From Pseudomonas baetica (GTDB lineage: Bacteria; Pseudomonadota; Gammaproteobacteria; Pseudomonadales; Pseudomonadaceae): DNA of 64,000 nt. A program made the position numbers and the translations under genes. Below, piece by piece: positions 52,684-61,600 of the stretch. Every line of letters starts with the position of its first letter. Position 1 is the stretch's first letter. The notes under the pieces are model-generated. The model did no database searches. It was given only the letters and a program-made list of their open reading frames with translations, and was not told where the DNA came from. The stretch is from contig NZ_PHHE01000001.1 in the NCBI RefSeq assembly GCF_002813455.1, positions 1,674,001 to 1,738,000 of the forward strand, written 5' to 3'.

Positions 52684-55600
52684 ATGCTCGCTCGCCCATC
52701 CCGTCGTCGTACCAACGTTCCGTCCTTCAAGCGTGATGCCGTGGACCCGGCGCTGTGGCTGCTCAAGCCGTTGGCGCAAGCGGTGGCGTTGTGTCTGGTG
52801 GCGGGCAGTGCGCACGCACAGACGGCGTTCAGTTCGGGTTGGTTCGCCGCCAAGGGCGCCGCGCAGCAAGCTGCGGCAGCACGGCCGAGCGTCGGTGGTT
52901 TGCCGGGCATGACGCCGCCATTGGCGCAGCAACAGAAGGCCAATCAGCAGTTGCAGCGGTCGATCCAGACCTTGAACAACACGGTCGCAGCGATTGCCGC
53001 ACAGCAAGCAGCGCAGGCGGCCGGACGTGCAGCGGTGTTGGGCTCGGTGCAGTTTGTTCCGGACGGTCTGGGCGAGGGCGGTTTGAAGGTCGATAACAGC
53101 CTTGCGCAAGGTTGGCAGAACGCCAAGGGGCCGCAACAAACCCAGGCCGACGGCAAGACCACGGTGAAGATCGAGCAGACGGCCGACAAGGCGATCCTCA
53201 ATTGGCAAACCTTCAACGTCGGTCGTAACACCACGGTCGAGTTCGCTCAGCAAGCGAACTGGGCGGTGCTCAACCGCGTTAACGATCCAAGCGCACGGGC
53301 CAGCCAGATCCAGGGCCAGATCAAGGGTGACGGCACGGTGATGCTGATCAACCGTAACGGTATCGTGTTCAGCGGCAGCAGCCAGGTCAACGTGCGCAAC
53401 CTGGTGGCGGCAGCGGCCAACATGACCGATATCCAGTTCCGCGACCGTGGCCTGTATTTCGACAGCACCGGCACTCAGCCGACCTTTACCGACGCTGCCG
53501 GCAAGGTGCTGGTGGAGCGCGGCGCATCCATCGCGACGCATAAACCGGCGGCCTCCACCGATGCGGGCGGCTATGCCTTGCTGCTCGGCAACGAAGTGCA
53601 GAACGACGGCAGCATCAACACCACCAAGGGCCAGACTGTATTGGCGGCCGGTGACCGTTTCTACATCCGCAAAGGCTCGGGCACCGAAGGCAATGCGCTG
53701 TCCACCACCTTCGGCAGTGAAGTCATTCCAGGCTTCAAGGCCGGCGCTGTGGCGGGCAAAGTCACTAACAACGGCTTGATCCAGTCCGCCACCGGCGACA
53801 TCGCCCTGACCGGCCACGAAGTGGTGCAGAACGGCGTATTGCTCGCCAGCACGTCAGTGGCGACGCGCGGCACGATTCACCTGACCAACCCAAGCACCGA
53901 CACCTACGGCAGCGTCACGCTGGGGCAGGGCAGTGCCACGGCGATCATGCTCGACAGCAGCGATCTCACCGCCCTCGACAGTCAACATGACGCGGCGCTG
54001 ACCGGCGTCAGTGCGAACAACCGGATCCGTGGCGATCAGTCGCGCATCGAGATCCAGAGCGGCGGCAGCGTCGAGTTCCAGAACGGCTCGATCACCCTGG
54101 CCACCGGTGGGCAGGTCGCGGTCAGCGCGCAGCGCCGCAGCCTGGTACGTGACGGCGCGATGATCGATGTGTCCGGTGCCCTTGGCGTCAAAGTGGCGAT
54201 GGAAACCAACAACATCAAGATCAACGTGCAGGGCAACGAGCAGCGCGATGCTTCGGTCAACCGTGAGAAGGGCGCGCTCAACAGCAATGACATCTGGGTC
54301 GATGTACGTGAGTTGGTCTATGTGCCGGCCGGCACCAACGGCTATGCCACGGATCGCTGGTACACCGCGGGCGGTTTGCTCGAAGTTGGCGGCTACCTCG
54401 GCACGCAGGGCCATAGCGTTGGTGAGTGGATGGCGCAGGGCGGCACGGTGAGTTTTGCCGGCAACGATGTGGTCACTGAAAAGGGCTCGCTGATCAACCT
54501 GTCCGGCGGCACCCTCGATGTGCAGAGCGGCGAGATTCGCCAGAGCTGGCTGCGTGGCGCCGACGGCAAATTGTATGAAGTCTCCAGGGCACCGGGCGAT
54601 CTGCTCTACACCGGGCTGTACAAAGGTTATGAAGACAGCAGCGAACGCTGGGGCCAGACGACCTACTTCTACAACCCGCTGATTGCCCCGCGCTCGCGTT
54701 TCGAGTCTGGGTACACCGTGGGCCGCGACGCCGGGCAACTGGTGATCGCCACCGCCAACGCCGCGCTCGACGGGCAGATGATTGGCGAGGTGTATCAGGG
54801 CGAGCGGCAGAATCAGGCGCCGAAACCGCTGCTTGATGGCTACGACCAAAGCCAGTCGGCGCTGGCGCGTCGTGCGCAACTGATTGTCGGCAGCTATGAC
54901 CCGGCGTATGTGGCGGCGGCGAGTGGATTGCTTTATACGCTCAACCCGTTGCTTGATCGGGTGCAGATTGGCGGCGAGCGTCCGCTGGCCGGCAATGATC
55001 TGGATCTGACCGGTGCGGTGTCCGATTCGCGCAAGGGCAAGTTGTTCCTGGATAACGACGCGCTCAACGGCTTGCGCCTCGGTGCGCTCAAGGTGGCGGC
55101 CAAGGATCAAGTTGCCGTGGCTGGCGCGCTCACGGTCGATGCCGGTGGTGACATCACCTTGTATGCCCCGGATGTGCACATTGGCGCTGACCTGACGGCT
55201 CGCGGCGGCAGTTTGCGTCTGGGTAACGTGCTCAATCAGTTCAACGGCTCGACAACCACCGATACCCGACTCACGGCGAAATCCGGCCAGTCGACACACG
55301 TAGTCGTTGCCGAAGGCGTGCGCCTGGATACCCGCGGTGTGTGGAGCAACCTGCGCACCAACCCGGACGATGGCGCGAGTCTGGCGTATCTCAACGGTGG
55401 TCTGCTGTCGATCCGTAGCAGTGGCGATATCGATATCGGCGCGGGTAGCCTGCTCGATGTTTCCTCTGGCGGCGCGATGCTTGCCAACGGCAAGACCCGG
55501 GGCGGCAAGGGCGGTGATTTGACGCTGGAATCCAGCGCCGTTAGCGCACCGGGCAAGACCCATTTGAATCTCGATGGCGAGTTGCGCGGCTTCGGTGTCA

Positions 55601-58600
55601 CGGGTGGCGGCACCCTGACCGTGCAGGCCAACAAAATACTCATCGGGCAGAGCGACAAGGCGCTGGCCGACAACACCCTGCAGCTGTCCGCCGACCTGTT
55701 CAGCAAGGGTTTCTCCGCTTACAACCTGATCGGCCTGAGCGGGCTGGACGTTGCCGAAGGCACGGTGATTGACGTGAACATGCCGGTGTACCGCTTTGCC
55801 GATGCCGCGCCGAATCAGGTCAGCGGGGTCGATCCACAATCGGCACTGGCGCTGTGGACGCCGACGCTGTTCCAGGAAAACCCGATCAAGGGTGTACTGA
55901 CCCAACGCGCCGGCGCCAGCCTGACTTTGCAGGGCGGGGCCAGCCTGATCGATCTGATCGACGCGGCCAACAGTCCGTTGACGCTTGGCCGCGGTTCGCG
56001 CATCAGCGTCGATCCCGGGCAGAGCATCAAGTTGCGGGGTGCCGGGCAGATCACGGTTGAAGGTGAGCTCAATACCTGGGGCGGTACGGTTGATATTCGT
56101 CAGCAGCAGTTCGGCTCGATCAAACCGGAAACGTCGATTCAATTGGCCGATCCGAATGCGCATAACCGTTCCATCTGGATCGGCGAGCAGGCGGTGCTGG
56201 ATGTCGCCGGTCGCGCCAATACTGCGGTCGATGCGCTGGGCCGCACTTACGGCCAGGTCGGCAAGGGCGGCAGCATCATCATCGGCGGCGAAATCGATTC
56301 GAAACTGGCGACGGCCACGGCGGCCGACGCCTACGTGATTGTGCGTCCCGGCGCGCGGCTTGACGCATCCGGCACCGAGGCCACTGTGGATATCGCCGGG
56401 CAGGGGCCAACCCGCGTCGCGACGGATGGCGGGCGTATCAGCCTGAGTTCCTACAACGGCCTGTTCCTTGATGGCAACTTGCGTGCGGCGGCGGGCGGTG
56501 TCGGCGCTGCGGGTGGTCGTCTGGACATCGCCCTGGAGACGCCGCTTTACGTTGATTCGGCAAGCAATGCGGTGCGGGCGCCGAGGGAACTCATCATCGC
56601 CCAGGGTGCGGGTGATAAGCCGCTCGCGCAGGATTTGCGTCCGGGCGAGGTCGCCGAAGGCTTGCGATATGGCCAGGCACGTCTGAGTGCCGACGGCTTG
56701 ATGGCGGGTGGTTTCGACAATCTGAGCCTGTTGAGCAACGGCCTGCTGTCGTTTGACGGCGACGTCAATCTGCAGATGAACCAGAGCCTCAATCTGTACG
56801 CCGGGGCGTTGTCGCTGGCCGAAACGTCCAGGGACACGACACGTGTCGACTTGAGCGCTCCGTACTTGCGGTTGTCCGGTGTGGGCAGCTACTTCGCGGG
56901 CGTCAACAGGATCCGGCCGCGGTTGACCAATAACCCGACGGCTCAACTGTCGGACGCGACATTCAAGGCGTCGGCAGACTTGCTGGACGTGGGCAATGGC
57001 CTGTCGGTTGGCACGCAGGGTTCGATTCTGCAACTCAATGCCCCGGCTGTTGAGTACAGCCGCCGGGCGTTCGGTGTGGTGTCTCTGGACAGCCGCGGCG
57101 ACCTGCGTTTCCTCGCGCCAAACGACGGTGCCGAGAAAACCCGGCTGTGGACGCCGGGTGACTTGAATCTTGGTGCTGCGCAGATCTATCCCGGCACGGG
57201 CGTCCAGGCTGAAGTGCGGGTCGGCTATCAGGGCGCCGTTGCGGGTTCTGAACACACCTTGCGCATCAGCGGCCGTGGCGCGGCGCCCGCTGAGGTGCCG
57301 TACTCGGTATTCGGCAATCTGAGCTTTTCCGCTGCGTACATCGAGCAGGGCGGTGTTGTGCGGGCACCGCTGGGCAAGATTGTCCTCGGCGACGATTTGC
57401 TGACCACCAGCCGCGAGGTGCGTCTGCTTGCTGGCAGTACAACGTCGGTGAGCGGTGCCGGTCTGGTCATGCCCTACGGCGGCACGACTGACGGCATCGA
57501 TTATCTCTACAACGGCAAGTCGGTGGTGTTGAACGGCATCACTGGCGAAAAAAACGGTGTGGCCATCGGTGGGCAATACATTGATGTGCAGAGCGGTGCG
57601 CTGATCGATCTGTCCGGTGGTGGCGATCTTCGCGGCGCTGGTTTCATCTCCGGACGCGGCGGTTCTACCGATGCGCGTTTCAATCCGCTGGTGCGCAATG
57701 CCACCGACGGCACTTTCAGCTTGCCGGGGCTTGCCAACAACCCGGTCTACGCCATTGTTCCGGGCAATCAGAGCCGCTATGCGCCGATGCTGGCGGAAGC
57801 GGGCGCGGTCGATCCGCGCGTGGGCCAGCAAGTCACTATTGGCGCCGGTGTGCCGGGGCTGGCGGCGGGCACTTACACGCTGTTGCCCTCCACCTTTGCC
57901 TTGTTGCCGGGGGCGTTCCGGGTCGAAGTCAACGGGCAGACAACACCGGCTGCGACCACGGCGGCGCTGCCACTGCGCAATGGTTCGTGGACCAGCAGCG
58001 GGCAGGTGTCGATTGCCAATACCGGCCTGCGCGACAGCCTGGCCAGTCAGGTCATCCTGACGTCGGCGGACGTGCTGCGCCGATACTCGCAGTACAACGA
58101 AACCGGGCTTACCCGATTCATCCAGAACGATGCCGCCAGGCGCGGGGTGCCTCGTGCGCTGACGCCGCTGGACGGCAAGACCCTGGATTTGCGTTTGAGT
58201 ACCGGTGGTCAGCAAGACATTGCTTTGCAGTTCAACGGGCGCGCGCTGTTCAACGCCGCCGAGGGTGGGTTGATCGGGACGGCGGTGGTGCGCGGTGGGT
58301 ATGCCGGCAGTGACCTGGAAATCCTCGGCGCCGGGCAGGCACCGACCGCGCACGCCGGTGGTGTGTCGTTGTACGCCGACACGCTGAACAACCTCAACGC
58401 CGGGCGTTTGACCCTCGGCGCAATGCCCGATGTCGTGTACAACACGTCAGGCAATATCATCAGCTTCCTCGGCAGCACCGCCAATATCGCGTTACGTGCG
58501 GGGGCGGTCCTTTCTGCGCCGGAAGTCTTGCTGCGCACTACCTTGAGCGCTGGCGGTATCACGGTCGAGGCGGGTGCCGGGATCAACACGCTCGGGCGTG

Positions 58601-61600
58601 GCAACGTGGCCTACGATTCAACGGTCGGTTACCTCTACCAGCCGGGCGCATCCAGCCTGTTGGTCGTGTCCAACGGCTGGACAAACGTGTTGGCGCCGGA
58701 CGTGGGCAGTGGCACTAGCGGCGCGGGCAGCATTCGAATCGGCACGTGCGCCAGCGCAGCCTGCAGCAATCCGGCGCTGCTGTATTCCAACGGCAGCATT
58801 ACTGCGGCCACGGACAATCAATTCGAACTCGGTGAAGCGGTGCGTTTTGGCACGCGGCATCTGGCGCTGTCGGTCGGCTCGGTGAATGCTGGCAGTGCCG
58901 AGGCGCTGGCGGCGGCAGGCCGTCGCGTACCGGCCGGGCTGACCCTGAACCAGAACGTGCTTGACCGCTTGCTGCGCGGTGATACGCAGTACGGCGCACC
59001 AGCGCTGGAAACCTTGAGCCTGACCACCCGCGATGCGTTCAACTTTTACGGCAGCGTCAGCCTCGATACGCTCGATCCGCAGACCGGCCAAAGCAAATTG
59101 CAAAACCTTGTGCTGGTCACTCCGGCGATCTACGGTCTGGGCGATGCCAGCGATGTGGCGAGCATTCGCACCCAAAACCTGATCTGGAACGGCGCCACCC
59201 AGACACCCGGCGGCGTCATCACTGGCGGTGCGGGCACGGGCAGCGGCACGCTGGACATCCAGGCGCAACGTATCGAACTGGGTTACGGTCCGATGCCGCA
59301 GGCCAGCGGCCTGGATCAGAACAATCGTCTGGCGCTGGGCTTTGCCAACGTCAACCTGACGGCCAGCGAACGCATCACCGCCAACCACAAGGGCAGTCTG
59401 GCGGTGTATCAGCAGCAGGGCGCTTACGACCCGCTCAAGGGCTACAGCTACAGCGGCGGCAATCTGAACCTGCGCACGCCGTTGCTCACCGGTGAAGCGG
59501 CGTCGGTCAGCTTGCTCAAGGCCGGCAACAACCTGACGCTCAGCGGTGGCGCGGCTTCCGGGGTGGCGGATGCCTTGGGTGCGGAACTCAACCTTGAGGC
59601 GCGCAGCATCGTTCTGGACAGCCGTATCGCCTTGGCCAGCGGCAAACTGACGGTGAATTCTGCAGGTGATTTGACCCTCGGCAACGCGGCCGTGCTGGAT
59701 CTGGCCGGGCGTACGTTGCCGTTCAATGATGTGAGCAAATACAGCTGGGGCGGCGATGTGTCGCTGTACAGCGCCAATGGCAATATCCGGCAGGCGGCGG
59801 GCTCGCGGATCGATCTGTCGGCGCAGAACAATCAGGCCGGTACGCTCAGCGCCATTGCGTTGGCCGACGCTGCCGGGATGGTCGATCTGCAAGGGCAGAT
59901 CCTCGGTTCAAGCAGTGGTTACTACGATGCCGGCGGCACGCTGGTACCGTACAAGGCTGGTGGCGTGGACATTCGCGCGCAACGCTTGGGTGGCGATGCC
60001 TCTGAGCAGTTTGCCGCGCTCAACCAGCGCTTGAACGCCGGGCAGGTGTTCGGCAGCCGCAGCTTGCAGCTCAAGCAGGGCAGTCTCGTTATCGGTGATG
60101 GCCTCAAGGCCGGTGAGGTCAATGTCTCGGTGGATAACGGCAGCCTTACGGTGGCCGGTCTGGTCGACGCCAGTGGTGAGCGCGTCGGCAGTATTCGTCT
60201 GTCGGCGAAAAACGCTCTGACCCTGGCCGGTAACAGCGTGCTCGACGCCCATGGCCGCGTCCTGCGCGTCGACAGCTACGGCAAGATCATCGATGCGCCG
60301 AACCGGGCCACGGTCGAACTCAATTCCGGTTATGGTCTGCTGACACTGGCCTCCGGTGCGCGGATCGACCTGCGTCACGGCACCGATGCCGTGCCCGGCA
60401 TTCTCGCCGGGCAAAACGATGCCTTGCTGCGCGGCGCGCTGGAGCTGAACGCGCCGCGCCTGGGCAGCAATGACATCGCCATTGATGCCAGCGGTGCGTT
60501 GACCATTCAGGGCGCACGTTCCATCGGCCTCAATGGCGTGCGTCGCTACACCGATGCCCGCGATGGCACCGATCAGGCCGTCACTGGCCGACCGTATCAA
60601 GTCATCGACCAAGCCATGCTTGATCGGATTCACGGTGACAGCGACACCTTCATCAACGCCGCCCTGGGCAACACCGATTTGTTGCAACGCAAACTCGCCG
60701 GGTTGAACAACGCCGCTTACGCCGATGCGTTCCATCTGCGCCCGGGCGTGGAAATCGCCAGCAAGACTGCCGACGGTGATCTGGTGGTGGAGGGCGATCT
60801 GGACTTGTCTGGCTATCGCTACGCGAGCCTCAATCCGCATACACGGTTGAATCCCTCTGTATATGGATCGGGTGAGGCCGGTAGTCTGGTAATCCGCGCT
60901 GGCGGCAATCTCGATATTTACGGCAGCATCAACGACGGCTTCGCCCCGCCACCGCAAACCCAGGATGACGCTGGTTGGAAACTGATCGCCGGTGTGCAGC
61001 CGTTCGGTGGCGATCTGATCGTACCGGGCACCGGCGTTTCGCTGGCCGAAGGTACGCAGTTCCCGATAGGCGCCACGCTCAATTACGACGTGACCATCCA
61101 AGGCGCGGTTCTGGCCAGTGGCACGTTGCTGCCGACTCAGGCAGTGCTGGGTGAGGCGTATACGTTCAGCGCCGGTACCGTGCTGGCGGGGGCGATCCAC
61201 GACCAGAACGGCAACCTGTTGTACGCCGCCGGCACGCTGCTCGGCGACAGTGTGACGCTGCCTGCGCAAACACGCCTGGGTGCCGGCATCCGCTTGAACA
61301 AGGCCACGGCTCTGCAAGCGATGAACTGGCCCAAGGGCGTGCCGTTGCCAGGCGTTTACGATGCGGATCTGACCAGCGTTTCCGGGGTGAAATTAAGTGG
61401 CGCGCTGGCCTTGTTGCGCGGGTCGCTGATTCCGTCGATGACCGATGTGAAGCTCGCAGCAGGCACTTCGGTGATCGAGCTGCGTCCGTTCAACGGTGAC
61501 CAGCAAGGCAAAAACTGGGCAGTGGCCCGCATGCTGCCGTCGGGCAGCGCGTCGTGGTCGATGCGTGTGGTGGCGGGGGCCGATCTTGACGCCGCTGACA

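Noticed and set aside
53854..58353. 1499-codon open frame on the minus strand (and 58618-59892, 59908-61317)
   Set aside because: Shadows of the pdtA-like gene on the plus strand, whose frame is continuous and carries signal, TPS domain and repeats.
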